Shown: positions 32,391 to 44,789, counted from the stretch's first letter. The stretch is 64,000 bases of DNA from Prorocentrum cordatum (GCA_963575745.1 CAUYUJ010009857.1:232501-296500), one strand, 5' to 3'. Numbers and translations are program-made. Notes: a model not told the origin generated them from the letters alone.

Positions 32391-33510
32391 GCAGGCATGG
32401 GCTGGGATCGCGTGGGGGATTTCATAGAGCACATCGCGCCAGGCTCAGGAGCCAGGACCATCGGCCACTGGGAGAACGAGCAGGGCAAGCAGCTGACTGA
32501 GCAGGCTCGGCAACGCCGTGATGTCCTCGATGCTCTGCGCAATTTGTCCCGCGGATGCTTCCAGCTACTTGACGTTCGTCCCATGCGTCTCGTGCGTGGC
32601 CAGGAATATGTGGGTGACTGGCTGGGCTGCGCGCGCAGTGTGTTCATCGTGCTTCCGGAACTCATGCGACGTCCACCGACTGCGCTTGGGCGGCGTCAAG
32701 TTCGACGCCCACGGCCTCGTCGGCGAGCAGTGGAAGGATGCTCATATCATCCAGGTTGTCCTGGGTGACGAACAGCTGCTGGCCGCCGACGCCCCGCAGG
32801 GCCAGGGCGGGTGAGTCGATGATTGTGTTTCCGACGCCCCCAAGGGCGCCGCCGGCGTCATCCAGGGTTGTTCACCATCGGCCCGGTCGGTAATACCCGA
32901 AGAGGCCCACAGCGACTTCTCCGACCGCGCCCAACAGGTGATGTTGGCAGCTTGGCAGAAGGTGGAGGGCGCCAAGGAGCGGACCAAGGCGCCGCAGGAA
33001 GTGGAAATCACCAACATCCAGCATATGGCAGGCGCTGCCGCCGAGCACGCGGCTGCCAGCATGGGCCGCTTGCCACGCGAGTGGCCCCAGCACTTGGAGA
33101 CGCAGCGCCAGCGTCAGCGCATCCACGCGCAGCGCCACTAGTACCAGCGCGGGGAGTCTTTAGACGACTACGCCATGTTAGAGGTGGAAGAACGAGGAGA
33201 ACATGGAGTTGCACCTGGGCCCCGCAGTGCGAGAGGCATTCCTGGGCTGCCACGAGGGAAACTATGTTACCGGCGCGCTCGCCAAAGTCGTGTCTAAGGT
33301 CTACGCCGCCGTCGAGACCTTTGAAATCAAGTGCGACGCCGATCTCCTGTCCACAGAGGAAGTGTTGAGGCTGTTCAACGAGGTCACCGCCACCATCCTC
33401 GAGGAGCTCACGATCCGGGTCAAATTCTAATGTTTTGAGCGATGATCTCCCCGCGGCGCTCGGAACGTCATCGACCCTAGAAGCGTGTCCAAGGGCCTGA
33501 AGGCAAAACC
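32391..33510 (+). other. Copia linker between integrase and reverse transcriptase
   Basis: Helical, charged readings such as FIEHIAPGSGARTIGHWEN and QARQRRDVLDALRNLSRG (one frame to 32768), then DRAQQVMLAAWQKVEGAKER (near 32,920) and the clean frame 33203-33430 (ATG; MELHLGPAVREAFLGCHEG.. to KF stop). They probably all belong to the polyprotein segment that joins integrase and RT. No catalytic motif. Confidence 0.45.
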
Positions 33511-34452
33511 GTCCGGACCATCCAGTGCCGCATGGCGCTGAGAGGCTTCTGCGACACGGGCGCCGGAGCCCGGGGGGCTCTCGCCGGCGCGGCAAAACGG
33601 GCTTCCCAGTGCATTCTGTCCTCAGAGGCGGCTTCTTGCCCAGGCTGAGTGTGCGTTGCCATGAACGTCGAGGGCTTGTTGCGAGGCGTGACTTCTGGCG
33701 CAGTGCATCAGCAGGGCGAAGTGCCACGAGAGGTGATCTTCGCCCTGCCGCCCGGCAGTGCTGCCGTCCTCAAGCGGCTTCAGGCTACGGGCCCTTCGAC
33801 GAGCGGACCGAGTGCCAGCGCTGCATCAAGGCGGGCGCGGGCTGCAAGGGTGCGTCCAGAGCTTTTTCCGCGAAGCTCGCCATAGTCATGCGTTTGCCCG
33901 AGTGCAGCGCCAAGCCGACGAGGTGTGGCCCTGAGCTCGAGGTCAAGAATGGAGCGTCTGGCACGTGTGGCTGTGGTGCGGCTCGGAATTTGTGTTCAGG
34001 CTGTCCAAGCGCGTTGGCGATCTCAAGATCGCAGGGCGCAGGAGGCACGTCGACCGACTCATTGGCCACTTCGAGATTGTCTTCAGCAAGATGACGGGGG
34101 ATTGCGACGACTTAACCGCATGCGGAGTCATCTACACTGCAGTGCCGGTGGTGCAGTGACGCTCGACCAGGAGGAGTAAACCGGCGCGCTGATTCCCGTC
34201 AAGAACAAGCTGCTCCAGGTTAACTCCGTTGTTCTGGCCATGCAGATGATCAAAGCGCGGTTCGCTTTCCTGGGGATGGAGCGCGCGGGCCAGATCGGCG
34301 CGCGCAGCGACGTCTTGTTTAAGCGCGAGGAGGAGACAGGATGCGGCACGCGTGGCGCCGTGAATATGCGCCTGGGCAAGTGCCGCAGTACTGGTCAGCA
34401 GATCTGTTACCTGCTCGACCTTGTGAGCTGGTCACCTATGCTTGTGCGTTGA
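33511..34452 (+). pseudogene. Copia reverse transcriptase, catalytic residues lost
   Basis: Read in frames 1, 3, 2, 1. Frame 1: CRMALRGFCDTGAGARGALA, AKRASQCILSSEAAS, a TGA (33646, probably from a Trp codon), then VAMNVEGLLRGVT, where motif A has Asn (AAC, 33664) in place of the catalytic Asp, and EVIFALPPGSAAVLKRL. Frame 3 from ~33,785: GYGPFDERTECQRCIKAGAG then SRAFSAKLA. Frame 2: KRVGDLKIAGRRRHVD, where the V-D-D motif reads V-G-D (GGC at 34016). Then GHFEIVFSKMTGD. Frame 1 again: GGAVTLDQEE, stop, TGALIPVKNKLLQ. The order and wording are those of copia RTs from dinoflagellates. RT would copy element RNA to DNA; loss of both checked aspartates shows it has been free of selection. Confidence 0.85.
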
Positions 34453-34520
34453 TCATCGTGCGGCGCTGAGCTGCTCGCAACGCGTGGGGCAGATGACGGC
34501 CTGCAGGCGCGCTCCACGAG

Positions 34521-34910
34521 ATGGCGCGCGGGCCCGCCTCAGCAGGTGAGGTCAGGGGGCTGAGGGGGGATGGGGGCTTCGCCGTGCTGGCCAGGCTGGA
34601 CGTGGGCGGCGTGTCCATCGTCGCCGCCGTGGCCATGGGCCTCGTGCGGCCGCCGTCCGAGAACAGTGTGGCAGGCCGCCCATGGTGGCTAGCAGACCAG
34701 CTATGCGTCCGACCGGTTTCCGACGTACTGTGGTGCGACACCCGAGACATGATGGCCGACCCCGTGACGAAGGAAAGCATCGGCCGAGAGCTCGTCTTCG
34801 ACATCGTGGAGGGGAAAGCTCGCCTACGGACGCCCCGCAGTGAAGTTGAGCAAGGAGCGGTACAGGAGGGCGATGCCCTCAATGAGGACAACGACGACGC
34901 TATTGGGTAA
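34521..34910 (+). pseudogene. Copia RNase H, C-terminal end of polyprotein
   Basis: The frame 34521-34910 reads LRGDGGFAVLARLDVGGVSI, then RPPSENSVAGRPWWLADQL, DVLWCDTRDMMADPVTKESI and a short acidic tail. The WCDTRDM.AD..TK signature is the classic end of copia RNase H. Upstream, the H-E motif (ALHEMARGP, ~34,506) is in the same frame after stops. RNase H removes the RNA strand during cDNA synthesis. This is the longest undamaged piece of the element, but it is separated from RT by stops. Confidence 0.8.
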
Positions 34911-35344
34911 CCCGCTCGGCGTCGATGTCCTGGATTGTGTTCGTGAACGCAGCGACCGACGCGCGAATCGCGGACTGCGTTCTTGCGCTATGTGCGGGAA
35001 TGCGAGACGGCCGATTGGAGGAACAAAGAGAAGCATGCCAGTGAGGGCTGTCGCCGCGAACTGTGTTTGGGTGGCGGAAGGTTCGCGACAGTAGAGCATG
35101 CGAGTGAGCAAGTTCGCGCCCCGACCGAGCATTCTGCCGCCCAGCAACTTTTTATTAGGGGCCTGGTCAGCAGAGGGTCCTCCGTGCGCAGCCTCTGTCT
35201 CACGTGCATGTCTAGGGGGACCTAGTCAGTAGAACGTCTCCTCGGCGTAGCCCAGTTTTTCTTCGCTGGTTTGGGTGGGGTTTGCACGCTTGAGCCGGCG
35301 AGGCATTAGCGTGCCCGTTTGAGCTTCAAACTCGAACAGTATGG
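34911..35344 (+). other. Copia 3' untranslated region with extra hairpin
   Basis: No coding signal. A GGGTGGGG stretch (35271-35278) could be the polypurine tract. Next to it, GCACGCT (35284-35290) and AGCGTGC (35308-35314) form a 7-bp stem followed by CCG, echoing the LTR hairpin ends. GTTTGA and TCAAAC (35317-35332) form another small stem. Confidence 0.45.
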
Positions 35345-35458
35345 AGGCACGACTGGTTAACCAGTCGTGCCCGTGCTCTTCCCGTTACATGTACATCGTG
35401 CTATACTTCACGCGTTGAAGAGTGCGCCCCATAAGCCCTGCCCCCCCTCACTTTTAAT
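35345..35458 (+). repeat. Right LTR-like block with 26-nt palindrome
   Basis: Counterpart of 23782-23896. The hairpin (35346-35371) is a perfect palindrome with arms GGCACGACTGGTT and AACCAGTCGTGCC. The shared words CGTGCTCTTCCCG and CGTGCTATACTTC follow, ending at CTTTTA. A second small stem, CTTCACGCGTTGAAG, is visible at 35406-35420. Confidence 0.6.
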
Positions 35459-36786
35459 GCCCTCCCCTTCTCCATCCTCTTCCTGCTCCTCTTCAGGACC
35501 TCCACCTTCTCGTCCTCGTCGTCGTGGGGGGATGGGCCAGCCGCAGCCAGCCGCCCGTCCATCTCTGTAGTGAGTCGGGGCGGAGCGGACCGCTCCGGAC
35601 CCAGGCCCAAAAACCCGGTGCCTTGAAGAGCAGCGTTGCGGAGATGTTCTCCAGCAGCTTCCGAATTTTTTTGACCGCTTTCGGGCTCCGCGGCCGGCGG
35701 GAAATATATCCAGGATGTGAGAACGATCCCCTGAAAGGGGTCGACAGACTTGGGGCCCACGTATCGAAAATTACACCTCGGCGGCAGAGTGCCTTGAACA
35801 GCCTTACACAGTTACGATGGGGTCCACCATGGGGGTCACGATGGGGAGCCACGGGCCACGACGATGAAGGGATCGAAATGGGGAGGGCGATAGGGGTAGG
35901 GATAGGGACAGAAGGCTGGGGGTGCAATGATAGGAATATAGGTATAGGCATAGGATTCTGATGGGGATAAGGATGGGGATAGTGATCGGGATATAGTATA
36001 GGGATGATGATAGGACGACAATAGAAGACCACGGGAGGCAACTTTAGGCCCCTCGAGGCAACGGGAGATAATGGGAAACAGTGGGAGGCAATCGGAGACA
36101 ACGTCGTCCGACCGACTGGATGCGACAGCGGACAAGCTGTTTAGGGAACCGCGACGCTGGATGTCTGGGGACCTCCGACGTGAATTCTGTGATCCGGGCG
36201 GAGTTTTCCCGAACGCGGCCGCCGGGACGGCGATCGTTGGCGCCTCCATTCGCAGCCACCCTCTCCTCCCTCCGCCCTTCCTCCCCGTCCTCTCCCTCCC
36301 CCTGCCCCTCCCCACTCCTCAACCCCTTTGTTTGTAGGTTGGTCGAGGTGCGTCGCCTGAGACGTCCTCAGCGTTTATGATCATGAATCTGTAACTTTGC
36401 AGCAGTCACACGGATGGAGGGCAGGTTTTTTGTCGAAATTGTTTTTTTTTTTTTCAGCGCCGTGCACATATGATTTAACAGTTTGCAGCAGGTACATGGG
36501 CAGGTCCTTTTTGCGCTCTCGCCTTAGCCCCGCGCGCACTTGTTACTGGATTTGTGTGCTTGTGCATGAGGGACACGGACGGCGGCGGCGTCTTTTTACA
36601 TTCGGTGCCCCTTTTCCAAGAGGGCAGGAATTTTACGCTAATGCCACTTTTCTCGGGCTTTCTGGAGCACCCTCGTCGCCGCGTTTGGATTTTCCTTGAA
36701 ACTTTGGCCAGTTCGCATCCCAGGACAGGCTTCCTGCCCCGATCGAGAATCGATGGCCGAGGTTCGAGGATATATGTTTTTCGGTG
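35459..36786. other. No gene recognised; ATAGGG-like hexamers at ~35870-36020
   Basis: CT-rich at the start. 35870-36020 is made of GATAGGG, TATAGG and GGGATA words, degenerate rather than a clean telomere-type array. A poly(T) of ~14 followed by CAG lies at 36442-36457. No convincing coding frame. Confidence 0.5.
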
Positions 36787-36990
36787 CCTGGTGGCTGAGC
36801 CCCCCCCCAGCAACACAGCAACACAGCAACACGGCAACACAGCAACAGCGCAACAGCGCAACAGAGCCTCCCACCCAGCATCAGAGCAACAGAGCCACAA
36901 AGCATCCCCCCAGCAACAGAGCAACCGACGACAGAGGAACGACGCAACAGACAACCGAATCACAACCCCCCCAGTAACAAAGCAACAGAG
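36787..36990. repeat. CAACA minisatellite; left inverted arm
   Basis: GCCTGGTGGCTGAGC then a C-run and (CAGCAACA)n-type repeats. The first ~60 bp resembles the reverse complement of 39427-39503. Confidence 0.75.
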
Positions 36991-37059
36991 CAACGATTTC
37001 GGCGTACCCCTCATATGCTTCGACGGAAGGCTTCGGGCCAATGTCTACACAACCCGCAG

Positions 37060-37835
37060 TGGTTTCGCGGCCCCACAAAGGGGGATTCACTTATGTTTTC
37101 GGGTTGATTTCAGCGCACCGCTGACACGTCTCGTGGCCCTACAGTGGCTTCACCGAAGGCCTCAGGACCAGTTCTTTTCTACCCTCATACGTTTAGCGCC
37201 GCCACAAGGAAGGGGTTCCACCGAGGGCCTCGGATCGATTTCGGCGCACCCTTCACACGTTTCGTGGTCCCAAACGAGGTTTCAGCGAACGCCTCATGCC
37301 ATTTTCAACACAACGTCGCACATTCCGTGGTATTGCAAAGGGGCTTCCCCGAGGGCTTTTGGCCGATTTCGACGCCCCCCTCACACGTTTCGTGGTCCCA
37401 AACGTGGTTTCAGCGAACGCCTCAGGCCATTTCCAACACAACATCACACATCCCGTGGTACGACAAAGGGGTTACACCGAGGGCTTCGGGTCGATTTCGG
37501 CGCACCCCTGACACGTTTCGTGGCCCCACATACGATGGCTCCATTCGGCCGATGTCAGCGCCCCCCTCACACGTGTCGTGGCCCCACAATGTGCTTCAGC
37601 GAAAGTTTCACGCAATTTTCAGTACAATCTCGCCCATTCCGTGGTAGCACAAGGGGCTCCACCGAAGGCATCGGGTTGCTTTCGGCGCACCCATCGTGGC
37701 CCTACGGGGGGGTGTCGCCCGAAGGCCTTGCGCCAATCTATTCACAATCTTCACGCATTTGGTAGCTCGAAAAAGAGCCAGGAATTGTCGATTTCGGCAC
37801 CATCACACGTTTCGTTGCCCCACGTAAGGGGGTTA
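37060..37835. repeat. Diverged CACGTTTCGTGGnCC array, ~85-110-nt units
   Basis: Seven or so units containing CTCACACGTTTCGTGGTCCC, then CGAACGCCTCA.GCCATTT-type or CCGAGGGCTTnnGnCGATTT-type segments. It belongs with the arrays at 47.1, 51.8 and 56.4 kb but is the most diverged. Confidence 0.7.
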
Positions 37836-37867
37836 TCCATCTCTTTCCATTTACTTACTGCTACTTA

Positions 37868-37919
37868 TTGCTACTAGTACGACTACTACCACTATTATTA
37901 CTACTATTACTATTACTAT

Positions 37920-37964
<45 letters not shown>

Positions 37965-38576
37965 GACTACTACTGCTACTGCTACTACTACTACTACTTC
38001 TACCTACATACCTACTACTAATACTACTCACGACTACTACTACTACTACTACTACTACTGCTACTGCTACTGCTACTACTACTACTATCACAGCAAAAAA
38101 CAATATTACTACTACTACTTCTTCTATTACTATTATTACTACTGCTAGTATTGCTACGACGGCTACGGCTACTACTATTACTACGACTACTACTAATACC
38201 ATTATTACTACTACCGCCATCGCAGCAAGAGCAGCAGCTATTACTACTACTATCATTATTACTACTACTACTATTACTACTACTCGTATTACTACTACTA
38301 CTACTACTACTCCTACTACTACTACTACTACTACTACTTGTTATATTATTATTATCATGTGTAGTAGCGTTACTGCGACTACTACTGCTAGTACCGCTAC
38401 TACTACTACTATTACTACTACTACTACTACTACTACCACTTCTTCTACTCCTACTACCACTACCACTACTCCTACTACTACTACTACTAGTACTACTACT
38501 ACTACTACTACTACTTGTTATATGATTATTTTTAGCATGTGTAGTAGCGTTACTGCGACTACTACTGCTAGTACCG

Positions 38577-38616
<40 letters not shown>

Positions 38617-38930
38617 TACTCCTACTACCACTACCACTACTCCTACTACTACTTCTACTCCTCCTCCTCCTCCTCCTCCTACTACTACTACTACGACTAC
38701 TACTACGACTACTTCGACTACGACTACGACTACTACCTTTACTAGTGCTCCATCCACTACGACGACTACTACTGCTATTACTACTACTACTACTGCTCCA
38801 TCCACTACGACGACTACTTGTTTTATTAGTACTACGACTAATATCACTATTCATATTACTACTACTACAACAACAGCTACTACTACTACGACTACTACGA
38901 CGACGACTACTACTATTACTACTACGACGG

Positions 38931-38962
<32 letters not shown>

Positions 38963-38993
38963 GCTACTACTACTACTACTACTACTAGTGCTG

Positions 38994-39030
<37 letters not shown>

Positions 39031-39140
39031 GACTCCTTCTTCTACGACTAGTACCACTACTTTTGTCTCTACAATTACCACTGCTACTACTACAATTGCT
39101 GCTCGTACTACTGCTGCTTCTACTACTACTTCTGCTAGGA
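37868..39140. repeat. (TAC/ACT)n microsatellite, ~1.3 kb, with internal duplication
   Basis: Degenerate TAC triplets. A non-repeat insert (CATGTGTAGTAGCGTTACTG..) occurs twice, near 38357 and 38536, 178-179 nt apart, so the array grew partly by larger duplications. Poly-Thr and poly-Leu translations are artefacts. Confidence 0.93.
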
Positions 39141-39416
39141 GCACCCAAGCTAATATTTCTACTGCTATCTCGTATTACGCCCTACCAGGACAAGAACACA
39201 TGTTAGTCTTTTTATCCGTGTTACTATTTGAAGTACTTCAACTTGGACTAGTACTGATAGTACTAGTACGAGGACGTCACGTACAAAATGACCACGACTA
39301 CCTCACGACTACCAGTGTTCCACACCTTTGGGAGCCGCTGTGGGAACTCGGCGCTACGCAGCGTGTATGCTTGTTCCTGCTGGGGAGACCGACAATCGTA
39401 AGGGCGGGATCCAGGT

Positions 39417-39503
39417 TTTGCTGTGTTCGGTGCTGTGTTGCAGTGTTGCTGTGTTGCTGTGTTGCTGTGGTGCTGGGGGGGGTCAGCAACCGGGCACCAG
39501 TGT
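39417..39503. repeat. TGTTGCTG minisatellite; right inverted arm
   Basis: (TGTTGCTG)n then a G-run and TCAGCAACCGGGC; inverted relative to 36787-36850. A direct repeat, GGGCACCAGTGTG, follows at 39493 and 39549. Confidence 0.7.
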
Positions 39504-39575
39504 GAGTTTCCGCCCCGGTAGCGCAAACGCGACCTGGTGACGTGGGTCCCGGGCACCAGTGTGTGTTTTCGCCTT

Positions 39576-39576
39576 C

Positions 39577-39638
<62 letters not shown>

Positions 39639-39680
39639 ATAGTTGTTGTTGCTGTTGTTGTTGTTGTTGTTGTTGTTGTT
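39576..39680. repeat. (TTG)n microsatellite
   Basis: Almost pure TTG/GTT with two single-base variants. Confidence 0.97.
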
Positions 39681-39879
39681 CGGTAAGGCGTTGACACTGG
39701 CCCCGGCTTGTTGTTGAGATTTTTTTCTTCTCTCGTAACTCAAGTGCTTCTCCTTGGTAAGCAAAGCTCCAGCAACGGAGGGCTTGCCCCACGGGGCCGG
39801 AGAAGGGGTATGGCACTGGGGCGGCAGCACAAGGTGCCCCACGGGGCCGGAGAAGGGGTCGGCATTCCTGGCGCGTTTC

Positions 39880-42205
39880 CAGAGGCTTCCCTTCGATTTC
39901 CGCGAATCCCTTAGGACTCTCTTGGATTCCTGAGGACCCCTCCGGACTCTCTCTAGGATCTCCAAGGATTCTTTAGGACCCCGTAGGATTCCTCGGGATT
40001 CCTCAGGAGCCATTCCGCGGGACTCGGAGGATTTTTGTGGATCCTCCAGGATTCTTCAGCCTCCTTCGGAAGTCCCCAGGATTCCTCAGGATCCCCAGGC
40101 AATCTTAGGGATCCCAAGTGATTCTTCAGGATTCCCCCTATGGGGTTCTCAGGATTCCGTTGGGCTCTTCAGGATTCTTCAAGGTATCTTCGAATTCTTC
40201 AGGACCCCCAAGGATTCCTCAGGACACTTCGGGATTCCTCAGGATCCACCATGTCTCCTCAGGACGCCTACTGATTCTTTAGGAATCCCAAATTTTCCCC
40301 ACGATCCCCTCAGGGTGCCCCTCAGGATTTCTAAGGATTCCTTTGCATTCTTCAGGATTCCCAAGGATTCCTTTGGACCCACAAGGATTTCTCAGGATCC
40401 CCCAGGCTTCTTTTAGACTCATCAGGATTCCTTTGGATTCCTCCGGATTCCTCAGGGCCCTTCAGGATCCCTCAGGACTCTTCCCGAGTCCCTTGGATGC
40501 TTTTGGATCCCGCAGGAATCCTGGGGATCCCCAAGGATTGTTCTGGATCTCCCTATTAGGTTCTGAGGATTCCGTTGGGCTCCTCCAGATTCTTCAGGAT
40601 ATCTTCGAATTCTTCAGGATCCGTAAGGATTCCTCAGGACACCTCAGGACTTCTCAGGACTTCCCAGCATTTCTCAGGACTCCTCAGGACCCTCCACTCC
40701 AAATGAGTCCGATGGGTTTTTCTTCAGGAACCACAGCGATTCTTCAGGATCGCCCAAGATTCCTCAGGATGCGGAAGGCCCCCTTAGATTTCCCATGGAT
40801 TCCTCAGGATCCCATCAGGGTACGCCTCAGGATTCTTCTAGACTCCTCAGCATGCTCCAGGATTTTACAGGATTCATCAGGATCCCCAAGGCTTCTTCTA
40901 GATTCATCAGGACTCTTCAGGATGCGCCAGGATTCTTCAGGATCCCTCAGGATTCCTCAGGATTCCTCCCGAGGCCCCAGGGTTCTTCAGGATCCCGCAT
41001 GAACCCTTGGGACCCCGAAGGATTCTTCAGGATCTCCCTCGGGTTTCTCAGGATTCCGTTGAGCTCTTCAGGAATCCTCAGGACATACTAGGATTCCTCA
41101 GGATCCCCTATGCTTCTTCTGGGCTCATCAGGATTCCTCTGGAGTCGCCAGGATTCCTGAGGGCACCTCAAGACTCCGCAGGATTCCCGAGGACTTCTCA
41201 GGATTCCCCAGGACCTCCCCCCTCCAACAGAGTCCTTTGGATTCCGCTTCAGGACCCACAGTGATTCCTTGGTTCCTCACGATGCGTGAAGACCTCGAAA
41301 GAGCCCTAAGGATTCCTCAGGATCCCCTCAGGGTGCCCCTCAGGTTTCCTCAGGACCCCTACGCATTCTTCAGGATCCCCCAGGATTCCCCAGGACCCAC
41401 AACGATTCCTCAGGATTCCCTCGGTTTCCTCTGGGTTCTCATCAGGACTCAGGATTCGCTAGGATTCCTCTGGGCCCTTCAAGATTCCTCAGGATTCCTC
41501 CCAGGTCCACAGGATTCCTCAGGATCCCACAGGAACCCGTGGGACCCCCAAGGTTTCCTCAGGATTTCCCCAGGGTCTCAGGATCCCGAGGGGCTGCTCA
41601 GGATTCCTCAGGATATCTGAGAATTCTTCAGGGCCCCCAAGGACTCTTCACGACACGTCAGGATTCCTCAGGACCCCCAAGGACTCTTCAGGGTTCACCA
41701 GGACCCCCCCCCTCCAAAGAGTCCGATGGCTTCCTCCTCAGGATCCACACTGATGCCTCAGGATCCTCCTTAAAAGGTTCTCCAGGATGCTTGAAGGCTC
41801 TCTACGATCCGACAGGATTTCTCATGATCCCCTCAGAACACCCCTCAACCCTTCAGGATGTCTCATGACCCCTCAGCATTCTTCAGAATTGCACAGGAAT
41901 CGTCAGGACACACACGGACTCCTCAGGATCCCCTCGGCTTCCTCTGGACTCTTCAGGACTCCTCAGGATTCGTAACGATTCGTCAGGATCCATCAGGATT
42001 CCTCAGGATTCCTCCTGAGAACCCAGGAGTCCTCAGGACCTCCCAGAAATCCTGTGGATCCCCTAAGCATGATTCAGGATCTCGCCGGGGTTGCTCAGGA
42101 TCTTTCGGGCCTGCTCACGGTTCCTTGGGATATGCTAGAATTCTTCAGGACCCCCAAGGATTCATAAGGACACCCCAGGACTCCTCAGGGCTCCCGAGGA
42201 CTCCT
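39880..42205. repeat. TCAGGATTCC degenerate array, ~2.3 kb
   Basis: Hundreds of imperfect 9-12-nt words of the form CTCAGGATTCC, TCAGGATCCCC and TTCAGGAnnCC. Frames stay open because the words rarely make stops, producing repetitive SGFLRIPQDSSG-like translations in all plus frames. Followed by a short (CGT)n at 42217-42256. No gene seen. Confidence 0.9.
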
Positions 42206-42530
42206 CAGGATCCCCGTCGTCGTCGTCGTCGTCGTCGCCGCCGTCGTCGTCGTCGTGAGGTTCCTTGAGGGTGTCTTAGTTGTACATGGGGCCGGAAAAG
42301 GGGGTAGTGCACGGGGAGCGTTTTCTGTGGAGGGAACAGCACAGATGACGGGGCATACGTTTGCCCACCGCGGCGCGAAACCGCCGCAGATGGCCTTTCG
42401 CAAGGCCGGAGAATTCGTCGCCACACAGCGTTTCAGGCCAATAGACCCACGGGGCCGGAGTGTGCGCCCGTCCACCGGCGGAGTGACACCGGAGGCTCCG
42501 GCCCTGACCGGGGCCGGAGTGCATGTCTTT

Positions 42531-42555
42531 CCGTTGTTGTTGTTGTGGTTGTTGT

Positions 42556-42590
<35 letters not shown>

Positions 42591-42681
42591 TTGTTGTTGT
42601 TGTTGCCGCTGCTGTTGCTGCTGCTGCTGTTGTTGTTGTTGTTGCTGTTGTTGTTGTTGTTGTTGTTGCTGTTGTTGTTGC

Positions 42682-42724
<43 letters not shown>

Positions 42725-42725
42725 C

Positions 42726-42781
<56 letters not shown>

Positions 42782-42782
42782 G
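42531..42782. repeat. (TTG/CTG)n microsatellite
   Basis: TTG triplets with CTG interspersed in the first half; gives poly-Leu, poly-Cys and poly-Val readings and poly-Gln on the minus strand. Confidence 0.97.
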
Positions 42783-42854
42783 AGTACTCATTTATAGAGA
42801 AGAAATACTGCTGATCTCCGGAAACGGTTCCGCGCGCTCCCGCGTCGACGCCAG

Positions 42855-42992
42855 CTACATTTTCTCTGCAAGCGAGGCTCCCGCTCGAGCTTTGGCTTGA
42901 GTGTAAATGTGGGTTCCTGGAGGCCCAGCTACGACGACAACGGCTCCTGCTCGATACTTCCTCACAATTTGCCCTGGGACACCCTGGCCAAA
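42855..42992. repeat. Dispersed repeat (GCTCTCGCTCGAGAC family), single unit
   Basis: GCTCCCGCTCGAGCTTT.. followed by GGAGGCCCAGCTACGACGAC and GCTCGATACTTCCTCAC; a copy of the ~137-nt unit tandemly repeated at 46.68-47.06 kb. Confidence 0.7.
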
Positions 42993-43002
42993 GGCTATTG
43001 GT

Positions 43003-43090
43003 CTCTTCACCAGCCAAGTGGGACCCTTCACCGGCCAGATGGAACCCTTCACCGGCTGATCCGTTCACCGGCTGATTGGGTGTTTCACCG
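43003..43090. repeat. Inverted repeat, left arm
   Basis: TTCACCAGCC..GGGACCCTTCACCGGCC then ACCCTTCACCGGCTGATC; near-perfect reverse complement of 44790-44870. It lies left of the GAT array. Confidence 0.8.
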
Positions 43091-43589
43091 GCTACGTCTT
43101 TCAATTGAAAATTGATTGTAGTGTTCGCGTGTACGCCACGAAGAACGAGTGTGGAGTGCTAAGGGTTGCCACAACCGCTTCTGCAATTAAATGTTTTTGT
43201 TGTTTTTTGGAGGCCAGTGAAGAGACCAATTCTGGTCGTGTACCAACGTGGCATGCATGGTGGGAGGAGGAGGAAGAGGATGCGTAGGAGCAGGAAAGGG
43301 TAGGAAGAATAGGGGGGGGAGGTCGGTGGAATTCTCCCCAAGGTGAGTAGCATGCCAAAGGGTACCTCATGTAAGCATGCGATACATGTACATAACCATA
43401 TTTCAACAGGCACACTGGATGGGTAAACTTTGGCACCTGGCTGTTACGCCTTCGCTGTGATGGCGTAGGATGTTGTTCCATGCCGCGCAGTTGCCTGCGG
43501 CAATTCCCGCCGTCGCGCTATTTCAACACCCGATCATTCGCATAACAAGATGATCAGGAGCAGGAGAAGCTTCGAGGCGGGCGAAGTGT
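43091..43589. other. No gene recognised
   Basis: Unique-looking DNA between the inverted arm and the GAT array. No convincing open frame. Confidence 0.5.
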
Positions 43590-44526
<937 letters not shown>

Positions 44527-44789
44527 TCGAGCCTCCTTGGGTCTTCACGCTTTCCCAGAGGTTGGGGCGCTTCTCGAATTTCCATGGGGCTCCAGAGTCT
44601 TCCCATGGATCGCTAGGTTTCGCTAGTCATCCAAAGGTTTCGGTCGGATTCGCTAGTAATCCGAAGATTTCGGTAGGATTCGCTAGTAATCCACAGGATC
44701 CGGTAGGACTCCTTGCCGGCGTGCACAGAGTTCTGCGTCCAACAAGCATGTGCGTACCGGCGAGGCGAGGTCAGACGGTGAAGCCGGGC

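Larger units (their letters stand above)
23782..35458 (+). mobile_element. Decayed Ty1/copia LTR retrotransposon with dUTPase, ~11.7 kb
   Basis: Domains occur in copia order on the plus strand: gag with zinc knuckle, protease-flanking region, dUTPase, a long middle region, integrase, reverse transcriptase, RNase H. Integrase before RT is the copia (not gypsy) arrangement. Related ~115-bp blocks at both ends act as LTRs, and a TGG-initial PBS-like site follows the left one. All three frames are used in turn with several in-frame stops, so the element is dead. Divergence between the end blocks (~70% identity by eye) suggests an old insertion. Confidence 0.85.

Noticed and set aside
35870-36020. 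Interstitial telomere (ATAGGG/TAGGG words)
   Set aside because: The words are irregular and mixed with GGGATA and GATGGGG; no clean TTTAGGG or TTAGGG run.
40343-42268. Repetitive proteins of the SGFLRIPQDSSG type
   Set aside because: They follow the TCAGGATTCC degenerate array in every frame, so there is no frame preference and no start or splice evidence.
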